Assembly: GCA_021768245.1 (NCBI GenBank)
Contig: JAETNO010000029.1
Coordinates: 1 to 58,102 of the forward strand
DNA from: Bacteroidaceae bacterium
GTDB taxonomy: Bacteria; Bacteroidota; Bacteroidia; Bacteroidales; Muribaculaceae
Length of the DNA stretch: 58,102 nucleotides
Reading direction: 5' to 3'
Shown here: positions 9,428 through 18,322 of the stretch, piece after piece
Layout of the letters: each line of letters opens with the position of its first letter
Numbering within the stretch: the stretch's first letter is position 1
Translations under genes and position numbers: made by a program
Notes under the pieces: generated by a model
Seen by the model: the letters and a program-made list of their open reading frames with translations, nothing else
Told to the model about the DNA's origin: nothing
The model's database searches: none

Positions 9428-12400
9428 TTAGAAACCAAAGTTTAGATTAATGCCATAGGTGCGCTGCAGAGGATATCCGCGAAGAGATTCGGGGTCCATA
9501 TTGTTTTTAAGCGAAGATATGGTGAACAGGTTACCACCCTGAAGAGCGATGTCAAGATTCTGTATCCTGGCTTTCTTCAACATCTTGGATGAGAAACGAT
9601 AGCCGATAGTGAGAGCTTTAAGACGAAGGAAATCACAGTCCCGAATCCAGAATGTGCTCTCCTTGCGGTTATTATCGGATGTCGATGAGAATTTAACACG
9701 GGGATATGATGCATTGGGATTTTCAGGAGTCCATGTATCATAATAGTGATATTCCTGGAAACGCTGCAATGAACGGCTTTCAAGAGTGTAAAGTTCGTTA
9801 ATCTTCTGAGTATAACCGCTTACACCCTGGAACTGGGCGTTCATATATATACCCTTCCACTGCAAGCCGAGTCCGAGACCATAAGTGAGCTGTGGCTGAG
9901 AGGAATTACGCACATAGATGCGGTCATTTTCAGTCAGCACGCCATTGTTGTCCTGATCGATATACTTGATGTCGCCAGGAGCCAACGTGGCATTACCCAT
10001 ACCGTCCTGATCCACGGGCCATGCGGAAATTTCCTCATAGCTTTGGAAGAGTCCGGCAGCCTCATAAACAGACCATACAAGATAGCTTCCACCCTTGCGG
10101 CGGAGATTGGGGAGCTGATTTGATTCGTCGCCATAGTCAAGCACCTTATCATAGCTCTTGGCGATGTTGAATTGAACGTTATACTTAAAATCACCTATAG
10201 TGTTGAGATGTTTGACTGAGATGTCCCAACCGCGATAGCGCACTTCACCGAAGTTGATATTGGGAACATTGCCACTCGTTCCGACAGACGGCGGATAGAG
10301 ATATTGCGGAGCGCTCATCACCATGTTTGTGCGCGTACGCTGATAGGCCTCTACTGTAGCGGAAAGGCGATTGTCGAAGAATCCCACGTCAATACCGACA
10401 TTATAGTCTTTCGACTTACCCCATTTGAGGTTGCGGTTAGGGAACTGGTTGGTGTCAATCATGATGCCCGGTGCCCATGTACCACCGATAGGATAGCCCG
10501 AATTATTCGAGAAAATATAATTCATCAGATAGCTGAAGTCGCCGATTGACCCATCATCGCCAAGCACACCCGCAGAAGCGCGCAGTTTGGCAAACGACAT
10601 GACATTCGGAGAGATTCCCTTGAAGAACGGCTCATTGCTGATAACCCATGAAGCTGAAACCGTCGGGAAAAATCCCCATCGGTTTTCAGGGGCAAAACGG
10701 GTGGAACCATCGACGCGGAAACTGAATTCAGCATAGTAACGGCTATCGAAACCATACGTGGCACGGCCTACCACAGACTGACGCTGACTGCTGTATTCAT
10801 TACCGACAAGGCGTCCCGTGGAAGTATTTCCGATAATTTCAGGAGTGGTGCCGGCAAGATTACTGTTTGTACCTTCGATGTATTTATTCGTATAATCCTG
10901 ATAGTTGTAGACTATAAGACCTGTCACATCGTGTTTTTCAGCGAATGTGCGGTTGTAGTTCATACCGATTTCTATCAGTTTGTTGTTGACACGCTGCCAA
11001 CGGTCTGTCATTGATATCTTCTTTTTAGGATAAACCGTGTTGGGGTCAACAGAGGTTGTTCCTGTCTCCTTATCATATATATACAGTGGCACAGGCTTTG
11101 AGAAATCAGTGCGGTTCTGGTGGTTCATGTCGGCAGTACCTTTAAGATAGGCCTGCAATCCTTTGACATGAGGAATATTGTATCGGAGCACTGCATTGAG
11201 CGTATGATAATCGGAATTTATCTTTGTGTAACCGCCAAGACCGTCCACTGCAATCAGGGGGTTTGCGCCGTCGATACTTGCGAGATTGCCATCAGTAAAA
11301 CGGAGTACCTGAAGCGGAGAGAAATTATAGGCGGCATCAAGGGTCGTGAATCCTGGAGTCTTGTTGTTTACCACGGACCCTGACAAATCAACCGACAGCG
11401 ACATGCCCGGAGCGACATCCGCGTCAAGTTTGGCAGAATAATTGTAACGGTCACGCCCTACATTGGAGTAAAGGCCCTTGGTATTGGTATATCCTCCCGA
11501 CAGGAAGTAGCGGACTGATTTAACACCTCCCGACACAGAGACTGAATGGCGCTGGGAATGGCCCCATTTATTAAGGTGGTCGAGCATGTTTTCGTCACCG
11601 TATATGTTGGGATTGCTGCCAAGGAGGTCAAGGTCATAAGGAGTGTAGATGTCACTTTCCATAGCCTCAACCGCACGGTTGTAGAGCTCGGCAAACTGAC
11701 GGGCCTTCAAGAATTTCGGAAGATATGTGGCTTCCTGGAAATTGAATTGACCGCGATAATTGACACGCGCACGACCGTCATTGTTGCCACGCTTGGTCTG
11801 CACAAGGATTACGCCATTGGCTGCTCGGGCACCATAGACAGCGGCTGCGGCAGCATCCTTAAGGATTGAAATACTCTCGATATCATCGGGGTTAAGGTCG
11901 CTGAGACGCATCTCGCCGTCAGATGTGTTGGTTCCGAGGCGTGGCACGCCGTCAATCACAAGCAGAGGAGGATTAGTGTTGCCACGGATATGGAGGTCGG
12001 CTTCCTTGTTTGACGAAGGGTCACCGGTAGTGCTCATCACACCAAGACCGGCAACCTGTCCGGAAAGACTCTGGTCGATATTCATCGTCGGAATACGCAT
12101 AAGCTCCTCTCCGCTTATTGTCTCGACTGACGAGGTCAGGCTCGATTTTTTTGCTGTACCATAACCGATAACTACAATTTCATCTATAGTATTATCGGCC
12201 GGGGTAAGAGTTACTTTTATTTCATTGGTGCCGGCACTTACCGCTACAGTCTCAGTCGTATAGCCAATATAGCTTACGACGAGCTTCACGGCACCCTTTA
12301 CGCCGGGGATTGAGAAACGGCCATCGACATCGGTGGAGGTTCCGGTGACCTTTCCTTCAATTTTAACTGTGGCACCGGGCAGGGGTTCGCCCTGATCGTC

Positions 12401-12490
12401 GGAAACGGTTCCCGACACCGTACGGCCAACGTCTGCCATCGCGGCAAAAGTCGTAACCGAAAGGAGAAGATATAGCAAAAATGATTTCAT
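9428..12490 (-). CDS. susC: SusC/RagA-family TonB-dependent outer-membrane transporter
   Basis: TonB-linked outer-membrane channel of 1020 aa. After a signal peptide (ends near AAMA-DV) there is an N-terminal carboxypeptidase-D-like domain (VSGTVSDDQGEPLPGATVKI, about residues 25-110), then a TonB-box region (DEIVVIGYGTAKKSSLTSS), the plug domain (about 120-230, with the SusC signature ADLHIRGNTNPPLLVIDGVP) and a long beta-barrel ending in the aromatic-rich GYPLQRTYGINLNFGF. It works with the following SusD to import a bound ligand in an energy-dependent step. It is 44 nt downstream of a predicted metalloprotease gene and has no promoter of its own that I can see, so all five genes are probably co-transcribed. 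Confidence 0.94.
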   Translation of the reverse strand: MKSFLLYLLLSVTTFAAMADVGRTVSGTVSDDQGEPLPGATVKIEGKVTGTSTDVDGRFSIPGVKGAVKLVVSYIGYTTETVAVSAGTNEIKVTLTPADNTIDEIVVIGYGTAKKSSLTSSVETISGEELMRIPTMNIDQSLSGQVAGLGVMSTTGDPSSNKEADLHIRGNTNPPLLVIDGVPRLGTNTSDGEMRLSDLNPDDIESISILKDAAAAAVYGARAANGVILVQTKRGNNDGRARVNYRGQFNFQEATYLPKFLKARQFAELYNRAVEAMESDIYTPYDLDLLGSNPNIYGDENMLDHLNKWGHSQRHSVSVSGGVKSVRYFLSGGYTNTKGLYSNVGRDRYNYSAKLDADVAPGMSLSVDLSGSVVNNKTPGFTTLDAAYNFSPLQVLRFTDGNLASIDGANPLIAVDGLGGYTKINSDYHTLNAVLRYNIPHVKGLQAYLKGTADMNHQNRTDFSKPVPLYIYDKETGTTSVDPNTVYPKKKISMTDRWQRVNNKLIEIGMNYNRTFAEKHDVTGLIVYNYQDYTNKYIEGTNSNLAGTTPEIIGNTSTGRLVGNEYSSQRQSVVGRATYGFDSRYYAEFSFRVDGSTRFAPENRWGFFPTVSASWVISNEPFFKGISPNVMSFAKLRASAGVLGDDGSIGDFSYLMNYIFSNNSGYPIGGTWAPGIMIDTNQFPNRNLKWGKSKDYNVGIDVGFFDNRLSATVEAYQRTRTNMVMSAPQYLYPPSVGTSGNVPNINFGEVRYRGWDISVKHLNTIGDFKYNVQFNIAKSYDKVLDYGDESNQLPNLRRKGGSYLVWSVYEAAGLFQSYEEISAWPVDQDGMGNATLAPGDIKYIDQDNNGVLTENDRIYVRNSSQPQLTYGLGLGLQWKGIYMNAQFQGVSGYTQKINELYTLESRSLQRFQEYHYYDTWTPENPNASYPRVKFSSTSDNNRKESTFWIRDCDFLRLKALTIGYRFSSKMLKKARIQNLDIALQGGNLFTISSLKNNMDPESLRGYPLQRTYGINLNFGF

Positions 12491-12534
12491 CGTGTTTTAA
12501 GCAGTTGTGGATTGGTTATCACTTAATTTTACAC

Positions 12535-15159
12535 TTATTTCGCACTCAGCAGTTTATCAATGACACGAATCTGATAGTCATAGAAGTTACGCGTGGTCGC
12601 ATCCGTGGTTGAAAGCCTGCGGTTACGGTATAGAGTGAGGACTTCCTTCAGCTTGGCAGTCATCAACGGTGCAAGGTCAAGAGCAGTAAGGGTAGGCTGA
12701 CCGATCAGCAAGCGCATGAATGAATGGTCCTCCTCGGAACTTACACAGTGGGAACATGGAAGAGACGGTTCCACAGCCTGCGACATCATGAATTCGAACT
12801 CTTCAACAGCCGAAGTCTTTGAGGATTTTGCAGCCGCAGGAGGCATAAGACCCGAATATTTACTCATCGCATTGATGGCGGCCTGCTGCATGTTGCGGTC
12901 AGCGTCCGTCAAAGCTTTCCCGAGACGTGTCGGGGCAAAAATTCCCGCAATGGCATCATCCACGTAAGTGTTGAGAGTATAATTTCGCTTCGGGTCTATC
13001 TCCCCGCCCTCCTTAATCCTGTAAAGATTGCCCGACGAGAGAAGACACCCGACGACATTGCGCTGCATTTTCTCCTGCCATTGAAGAGGAGTTTCCCACT
13101 TGGTGACAAGTCGTGTCGGTGCGAGCCATTCCCCGGATGTACGTGCCTGCTTGAGCAACCAGTCCATGGCCCTCTTCTGGTCGGCCTTAGCCACATGAGT
13201 ACGGGCTTCGCCGTCATTGCGTCCCTGACGGATTTCCTTATAGACAACACCACCTATATAAGGATAGACATGGCCTACATGGCGGAGATATTGCTTGACG
13301 ATAGCCTCATACATATCGGTAAGCGTCTCATAGGGTTCATCGGTCTCTCCCGCCCAATCCTCAAAATTATTCATTATTATCTTGAGGTTTGAAATGGCGA
13401 GGTCGCCTGCTTTGATATGGTCATTGCCGAGGTCCTCTGTCTGGTCGGTAGGGTCGATAAGTCCCATGAACTGCTGCGCGCCGAATTCATACATAGGGTC
13501 GCCGTCGTGTTCGCGAATCCATTTATCAAGTGTCGGCTTCTCCTCTTCTGGAGTTGTCGCACCCGGGATCAAACGATAGCCCCAATTGATGGCATGTATG
13601 TCATAGACTCCAATGGGGGGCGGAGTCATGCGCACTCCCCTCTCCATGTCGCCGGGCTGAGCCACAAAATTATTACGGGCATAATCCATAATCGACGGAG
13701 TGGTGCCATACTTCTGAGTGAAAGCCGGGTCACGAAGATTGTCAATCGTAAACGCATATGAAGCGCCCATGTTGTGCATGAGACCGAGACAGTGACCAAT
13801 CTCGTGGGCCGCCACATATGTAAGGGACTCATACATCACGGAGTCAGCAAAGACCTTGTTGCGAACGCGCGGGTCAACCGCGGCAGTCTGAGTGAAACGC
13901 CAGTTATGGACAAGCGACAGAATGTTGTGGTACCAAATCACATCCGCGCCCAAAATCTCACCCGTACGGGGATCGACATATGAAGGGCCCATTGCATTGG
14001 CTGTCTGAGTCATGCAGTAGCGTATACAGTTGTTACGTATATCATCAGGGTCGAAATTGGGATCATCAGTCGGATAATCGCGGGCTTCGATGGCGTTTTT
14101 GAAACCTGCGGCCTCGAATGCCTTGTTCCAATATTCAATACCCTCTTTCACGGCAGGGCGCCATTTTTCAGGAAAGGCCGAATCCACGTAGAACACGATT
14201 TTTTTCTTAGGCTCTACAAGCTGTCCTGCAAAATAAGCCTCACGGTCCTCTTCACGCGGTTCAAGACGATGGCGGTTTATAATCGAATAGGGTGTCACTC
14301 GGTCGAGTTTAGACGAATAGTGATATTTCGTATCAGAGAAGAAGCCGACACGGTTGTCCTGCAGACGGACCGGCATAGGGTCGTCGGGAAGTTTCACTAT
14401 CGACCGGGACATAGCCACGGTGTAAGGACGCTTAGCCATTGACGTTGTATAGGCCAGACAGCTTTCAACCTCAACATTATCGGGGAATGATTTCACAGAG
14501 GTTATCGCAGACCCTCCGGCATAGAATGTCCCCTTGATACCATCCTTTACGCCAAGGAGTTTTCCCAATGGGTTTGACTCCTTAATCGGAGAAATGACCT
14601 TCTCATTACCACCGAAAAAAGAGGTGACATCTATTATAGAACTTTCAGGGAGACGTTTAGTAATCTTGAACCCTTTAAGAATCGGATTGATAAAATTGCG
14701 GTCAAAAGAGGGAGCTATGGGGTCGTCCTTATCAACCACATCGTCAGTCTGGAGCAAATGAAGATATATATTGTAGGGGTCACGGGTAAAGCCGATAAGA
14801 AGTGGATTGCCACACATCTGACCGGCAACCCAGTCGTTTGTCTGTGAGACACCTTTTACCCTGTTGACAAGCAAATAGGTGTGGGTCAACGCACTGTCCG
14901 GAATTTCCATCAAAAGCTTACCTTTTTTGTCAAGATAAGTGGTGAAAAGTCCCCTCGACACAACCGATTCATCAATAATCTTCTTCATGTCAAGGCTGTC
15001 TTTAGACTCTTTTGACTGTTCGGTCTGTTTTTTGGCGTCAGATTTGGCAGAGCCACCCAAAGGCCATGACTTGGCATCCATGGCAAGCGGAGACACGGCT
15101 GATATCGCAGCCATGCCTACAAAAGCCGCAAAGATGTGGCGCAAAGAAAATTTAATCAT
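12535..15159 (-). CDS. Zinc-dependent metalloprotease (DUF5117/DUF4953 type)
   Basis: Large secreted metzincin-like peptidase of 874 aa. A signal peptide covers roughly residues 1-29, and a Lys/Glu/Ser-rich linker follows. The zinc motif is HEIGHCLGLMHNMG near residue 450, with three His ligands and a nearby turn sequence (TPSIMDYARNN) that could supply the metzincin Met. Family members pair DUF5117 and DUF5118 domains around this catalytic region; the residues FYVDSAFPEKWRPAVKEGIEYWNKAFEAAGF are cut here to the recognisable EGIEYWNKAFEAAGF block. It is the first gene of the SusCD locus, about 50 nt after a strong promoter. It probably trims peptides or glycoproteins for uptake by the SusCD pair; the actual substrate is unknown. 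Confidence 0.85.
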   Translation of the reverse strand: MIKFSLRHIFAAFVGMAAISAVSPLAMDAKSWPLGGSAKSDAKKQTEQSKESKDSLDMKKIIDESVVSRGLFTTYLDKKGKLLMEIPDSALTHTYLLVNRVKGVSQTNDWVAGQMCGNPLLIGFTRDPYNIYLHLLQTDDVVDKDDPIAPSFDRNFINPILKGFKITKRLPESSIIDVTSFFGGNEKVISPIKESNPLGKLLGVKDGIKGTFYAGGSAITSVKSFPDNVEVESCLAYTTSMAKRPYTVAMSRSIVKLPDDPMPVRLQDNRVGFFSDTKYHYSSKLDRVTPYSIINRHRLEPREEDREAYFAGQLVEPKKKIVFYVDSAFPEKWRPAVKEGIEYWNKAFEAAGFKNAIEARDYPTDDPNFDPDDIRNNCIRYCMTQTANAMGPSYVDPRTGEILGADVIWYHNILSLVHNWRFTQTAAVDPRVRNKVFADSVMYESLTYVAAHEIGHCLGLMHNMGASYAFTIDNLRDPAFTQKYGTTPSIMDYARNNFVAQPGDMERGVRMTPPPIGVYDIHAINWGYRLIPGATTPEEEKPTLDKWIREHDGDPMYEFGAQQFMGLIDPTDQTEDLGNDHIKAGDLAISNLKIIMNNFEDWAGETDEPYETLTDMYEAIVKQYLRHVGHVYPYIGGVVYKEIRQGRNDGEARTHVAKADQKRAMDWLLKQARTSGEWLAPTRLVTKWETPLQWQEKMQRNVVGCLLSSGNLYRIKEGGEIDPKRNYTLNTYVDDAIAGIFAPTRLGKALTDADRNMQQAAINAMSKYSGLMPPAAAKSSKTSAVEEFEFMMSQAVEPSLPCSHCVSSEEDHSFMRLLIGQPTLTALDLAPLMTAKLKEVLTLYRNRRLSTTDATTRNFYDYQIRVIDKLLSAK

Positions 15160-15216
15160 ACAGTTACTAAAAATTATGACTTTCTACATCCTGTGGTTTC
15201 AATAACATTGAAAACG

Positions 15217-15246
15217 CAAAATTAAGACAATAATTTCAGTTTGCAA
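15217..15246 (-). promoter_or_regulatory. Promoter of the metalloprotease-SusCD operon
   Basis: On the minus strand TTGC (15246-15243) lies 18 nt before TAATTTTG (15224-15217), an exact -7 TAnnTTTG element. The start point near 15209 gives a leader of about 50 nt to the protease ATG at 15159. Confidence 0.7.
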
Positions 15247-15725
15247 GCGAATTACATCTTATTTTGAAGTTTTTCAGTCATTCTCACACAAAAAAAGTTT
15301 AAAACATCCAATTTTAATGACAAAATGTCGTATATATCCCTCACTCAATTTGCCAATTGAGTGAGAATCGCATAAATTTAAACAATTCTCAAAATAATAT
15401 ATTTCCATGACAATTGAGGTACTTAATGATAGTGCATTGAGGAAAAACAATTAATTTTGTGAATGGATTGGCGCAAGTCAGTCAACGACATAAAATAAGA
15501 AGCGGTATACTCTCTTGTAAGTTGAGAACGCAGGAAAATACAAGGATAGCATAGCGGTTCTCACGCATACGGCGCATACATCTGCTTCGCAATGACCTAC
15601 GACCTCCAAATGAATCCCCAACCCCATCTTTGGAAACGTTTCTTGATAGCGTAGGTATTTCCCTTTCAGGCAAAAAGTTTAAGATGTATTTGAATTTGCA
15701 AGGGCCCACAAATTATGATTAAATA
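15247..15725. other. Intergenic stretch without a supported gene
   Basis: About 480 nt between two divergent gene groups. It holds a perfect palindrome at 15340-15365 and a plus-strand -7-like TAATTTTG at 15452-15459 without a good -33 partner. A minus-strand open frame of 75 codons (15482-15709) has no recognisable domain and unusual composition, so it is not called. The first part (15247-15470) is very A+T-rich. Confidence 0.6.
15340..15365. repeat. 11-bp perfect inverted repeat, possible operator or terminator
   Basis: CTCACTCAATT (15340-15350) and AATTGAGTGAG (15355-15365) are exact complements around a TGCC loop. There is no T-run on either side, and it lies about 95 nt upstream of the metalloprotease promoter, so a binding site is as likely as a terminator. 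Confidence 0.5.
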
Positions 15726-15929
15726 ATGAAACCGAAAGAAATATTGAAAAAATGGATTGACTGCTTCAACACAGCGAATGTGACGGGGCTTGCTGCATTG
15801 TATGCGGATGGTGCCGTAAATCATCAGGTCGCCAACGCTCCTGTCGTAGGTAAAAAGGCCATACATATCCGTTTTGACGGTATCGGCGGTAAGTCTATAG
15901 ACGAAATCAAACACAGTTACAAGCCATGA
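15726..15929 (+). pseudogene. Chimeric remnant: SnoaL/NTF2 N-terminus joined to tautomerase C-terminus
   Basis: The first 46 or so residues (KEILKKWIDCFNTANVTGLAALYADGAVNHQVANAPVVGKKAI, recognisable by LAALYADGAVNHQVA) match the start of a SnoaL-like NTF2-fold enzyme, normally about 120-150 aa. The last 16 residues GKSIDEIKHSYKP match the C-terminus of the intact tautomerase at 18122-18322 (GKSIDEIKRNYKP), and the DNA of the two tails agrees at about 36 of 44 positions. The reading frame therefore looks like a deletion fusion of two small genes. Like the intact tautomerase, it overlaps the next gene by ATGA. Neither half can fold as a complete domain, so function is doubtful. Confidence 0.7.
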
Positions 15930-16348
15930 GCGAGGTTAAAAAACTTAGGTTATGCGATTGGATGCTTGTTTTTGCAACGGCGTTCATTCTTGCATCCGGC
16001 ATACAACTTGAAGTCACTGATAGCAGTAGTATCGCATGGGTATCGATTCATATAATTATAGGTAGCCTTTTCTTCGCCAATATCGTATGGCATCTTTATC
16101 TTCATTTCGGTCGGAAATCATGGGTTCAAAGATTACGGAAACAAAAATCGCCTGTCACACGCTGGCTTGCCATTTTCGCACTGCTCACAATTATAAGTAC
16201 ATTTGTCGCTCTCTTTCATTGGATTGGAACATATACACATTCACCGGTTGGTGCCATCCACGGAAAGATTAGCTTTGTATTCATTGCATTGGCAATCGGT
16301 CACACTGTAAAACGAATTAAGTTCTTCAAATTTGCAAAAAAATCTTGA
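15926..16348 (+). CDS. DUF4405-type four-helix membrane protein (cytochrome b-like)
   Basis: Integral membrane protein of 140 aa with about four transmembrane helices (roughly residues 10-28, 36-57, 76-97 and 110-128). His residues fall inside or at the ends of helices (WVSIHIIIG, VWHLYLHFG, LFHWIG, GAIHGK, AIGHTVKR), a pattern expected for haem ligation in the DUF4405 family, which is linked to flavinylation-dependent electron transfer. No partner flavoprotein is seen nearby, so its electron donor is unknown. Start ATG overlaps the stop of the upstream remnant by 4 nt. Confidence 0.7.
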   Translation: MSEVKKLRLCDWMLVFATAFILASGIQLEVTDSSSIAWVSIHIIIGSLFFANIVWHLYLHFGRKSWVQRLRKQKSPVTRWLAIFALLTIISTFVALFHWIGTYTHSPVGAIHGKISFVFIALAIGHTVKRIKFFKFAKKS

Positions 16349-16422
16349 GAAGCTTGACTATGAAAAGCATTACGCCATATTGCATTGAAAATTATGAGCA
16401 ACAAACCACTATAGCCGAGAGA

Positions 16423-17421
16423 ATGTGCAAATTCAAAAATTTTATCCTGACAGTCATATTACTCGTAATCTCTGCCTGGACAATGAGAGCAAATGACCCA
16501 TGCGACATCTATCGTCATGAGGCGGAATCGTTTTTGTCCGCTATGCCTAAAGATTTGCAGAGACGGCAGGCAGAAGCCATTCGTCAGGCAATAGCGGGTA
16601 ATAATAGTTTGCTTGAGGACATAAGGGAGTCACGAAACCAGCCCCCCGAACTGCCGTCGGTAGTGACGCGCACACCGGTTGGCGACAATATGGTTTTGTT
16701 TCGAGATAGAAGATATGAAAATGATACGATTCCATTGCTACTATATTTTCATGGGGGAGGCTGGACCATAGGGAGCATAAATAGCTGTTCACGTTTTTGT
16801 TCGGAAATGGCGCTTAACGGGGTTGCAGTATTAGCTGTAGACTATCGGCTCGCCCCCGAACACCCATATCCCACCGGCTTGTATGATTGTATTTCAGCTG
16901 CTGAAATTGCGGCGGACAGTCTTGAACGATGGAAATGTAATGGCATCGTTGTGGGAGGCGACAGTTCAGGCGGAAACCTTGCGATAGCGACAGCATTGAG
17001 CTTCCCGGCCAATATGTTTGATGGGGTGGTGGCTTTCTATCCGGTGACTAAAGCATATCCCGATAATTCTCCAAGCTGGCAAAAATACGGACATGGATTC
17101 GGGCTTGACAGTGAGCTGATGGAAGCCTTCAATGCAACCTATACTTCAGATGTATACAATCCAATGGTATCCCCGGCCAGGGCTTCGGATTCTGACTTAA
17201 AAAAAATGCCGCCACTGCTTATAATAGCGGCTGAATGCGACATCCTTAAAGATCAAGGCTATGAATTTGCCAATCATCTTAAGCGCTTAGGCAATAAAGT
17301 CTGTTATCACATAATACCAAATTCGGTACATTTATTCATCACTGTCCCCAGACAGACGGCATCATTCAATAGGGCTGTCTCAGAGACATCCAGATTCATT
17401 TCGGAAATTTTTATACGGTGA
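16423..17421 (+). CDS. Secreted alpha/beta hydrolase, hormone-sensitive-lipase type esterase
   Basis: Serine esterase of the HSL/acetyl-hydrolase group. The oxyanion-hole motif is YFHGGGW, the nucleophile elbow is GGDSSGGNLA, and the acid and base fit AECDILKDQ and NSVHLF near the C-terminus. With the ATG at 16423 the protein (332 aa) begins MCKFKNFILTVILLVISAWTMRA, a clear signal peptide, preceded by a purine-rich GAGA. Upstream in-frame starts (TTG at 16345, ATG at 16360) would bury this signal and are disfavoured. It probably deacylates small esters or sugar esters in the periplasm. Confidence 0.85.
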   Translation: MCKFKNFILTVILLVISAWTMRANDPCDIYRHEAESFLSAMPKDLQRRQAEAIRQAIAGNNSLLEDIRESRNQPPELPSVVTRTPVGDNMVLFRDRRYENDTIPLLLYFHGGGWTIGSINSCSRFCSEMALNGVAVLAVDYRLAPEHPYPTGLYDCISAAEIAADSLERWKCNGIVVGGDSSGGNLAIATALSFPANMFDGVVAFYPVTKAYPDNSPSWQKYGHGFGLDSELMEAFNATYTSDVYNPMVSPARASDSDLKKMPPLLIIAAECDILKDQGYEFANHLKRLGNKVCYHIIPNSVHLFITVPRQTASFNRAVSETSRFISEIFIR

Positions 17422-17470
17422 ATCACCACACACAATATATCACCGAAAAGACTGATGTTGCTGTTGCAAG

Positions 17471-17499
17471 TTGGAATTCACATATTATCCGTATATTTG
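17471..17499 (+). promoter_or_regulatory. Promoter inside the frame upstream of the GNAT gene
   Basis: TTG (17471-17473) is followed after 18 nt by TATATTTG (17492-17499), an exact -7 element. Transcription would start near 17505, which excludes a translation start at 17418 for this transcript and supports the ATG at 17604. Confidence 0.5.
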
Positions 17500-17603
17500 T
17501 GGTTGGATTTGAAAATCCGTTCTACATCAACGACATTACCGATTATCAGATCGTGGAGTTTAACCCCGACAATGTTTATATACAAAACCTAAATTTTTTT
17601 GAT

Positions 17604-18140
17604 ATGATTGAGACGGAGAGACTTATTCTGCGACATTGGCGGGAGAAAGACATACTTCCATTCTCAGAAATTAACAGTGATAAGGAGGTTATGGAATATC
17701 TGCCCAAATGTCTTTCTATGGAAGAGGCGGTGCAGTTCTACAATCGCATAGTCGCCGAACATGATAGGTTTGGCTACGGACTTTATGCTGTGGAAACAAA
17801 AAGCGGTGGCAGCTTTATCGGTTATGTCGGATTCCATCATTTTGATTTTGATGCTGAGTTCTCTCCCGGAGTTGAGATTGGCTGGAGGCTTGCAAGGGAG
17901 CATTGGAATAGCGGTTATGCCACAGAAGCCGCAAAAGCCTGCCTTGATTATGCTCGGAGAAATCGTTTATTCAATGAAATTTATTCTTTCACGACCTTAT
18001 GCAATCATCGCTCGGAACGAGTGATGCAGAAAATAGGAATGGATCGAGTGGGCTTTTTCTCTCATCCATCATTGCCAAGAGGTCATAGATTGGAGCCTCA
18101 TGTACTTTATAAATTGGAACTATGCCATATATATCAATAG
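17604..18140 (+). CDS. GNAT acetyltransferase, RimJ/RimL-like
   Basis: Acetyl-CoA-dependent N-acyltransferase of 178 aa. It opens with the standard IETERLILRHWREKDILPF block and carries the acyl-CoA segment as EIGWRLAREHWNSGYATEAA followed by the family NHRSERVMQKIGM block. The frame is open back to 17418, but those 62 residues resemble nothing known, start just before a promoter, and the ATG at 17604 coincides with the universal RimJ/L start. Its 3' end overlaps the tautomerase gene by 19 nt. The substrate (protein N-terminus or small amine) cannot be told. Confidence 0.83.
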   Translation: MIETERLILRHWREKDILPFSEINSDKEVMEYLPKCLSMEEAVQFYNRIVAEHDRFGYGLYAVETKSGGSFIGYVGFHHFDFDAEFSPGVEIGWRLAREHWNSGYATEAAKACLDYARRNRLFNEIYSFTTLCNHRSERVMQKIGMDRVGFFSHPSLPRGHRLEPHVLYKLELCHIYQ

Positions 18141-18322
18141 AAAGCGGGCAATTGACCGCTGAACAAAAACGACAACTTATAGAACGGCTTACAGTCACAG
18201 CTTCCGAGATAACGCATATCCCACAGCAGTTCTTTACTGTAACAATTAAGGAACTGCCGGATGAAAATTTCGGTATCGTCGGCAAGTCAATCGACGAGAT
18301 TAAACGCAATTACAAACCATGA
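18122..18322 (+). CDS. 4-oxalocrotonate tautomerase-family enzyme
   Basis: Very small enzyme of 66 aa. After Met removal Pro-1 is the general base in this family (MPYISIESGQLTAEQKRQLI), and the C-terminus FGIVGKSIDEIKRNYKP is typical for the group. These act as hexamers of short beta-alpha-beta chains and catalyse keto-enol tautomerization of unsaturated 2-oxo acids. It overlaps the upstream GNAT gene by 19 nt and the downstream GNAT-GrpB gene by ATGA, so translation of the three is coupled. A broken relative of its C-terminus lies at 15880-15929. Confidence 0.85.
   Translation: MPYISIESGQLTAEQKRQLIERLTVTASEITHIPQQFFTVTIKELPDENFGIVGKSIDEIKRNYKP

Noticed and set aside
15482..15709. Minus-strand frame of 75 codons with Arg-rich sequence
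   Set aside because: No domain, no promoter at the right place, and composition unlike neighbouring genes. It could be a remnant or repeat, but nothing supports a gene.
17418..17603. N-terminal extension of the GNAT gene
   Set aside because: The 62 extra residues match nothing, a promoter lies inside them, and the family start coincides with the ATG at 17604.
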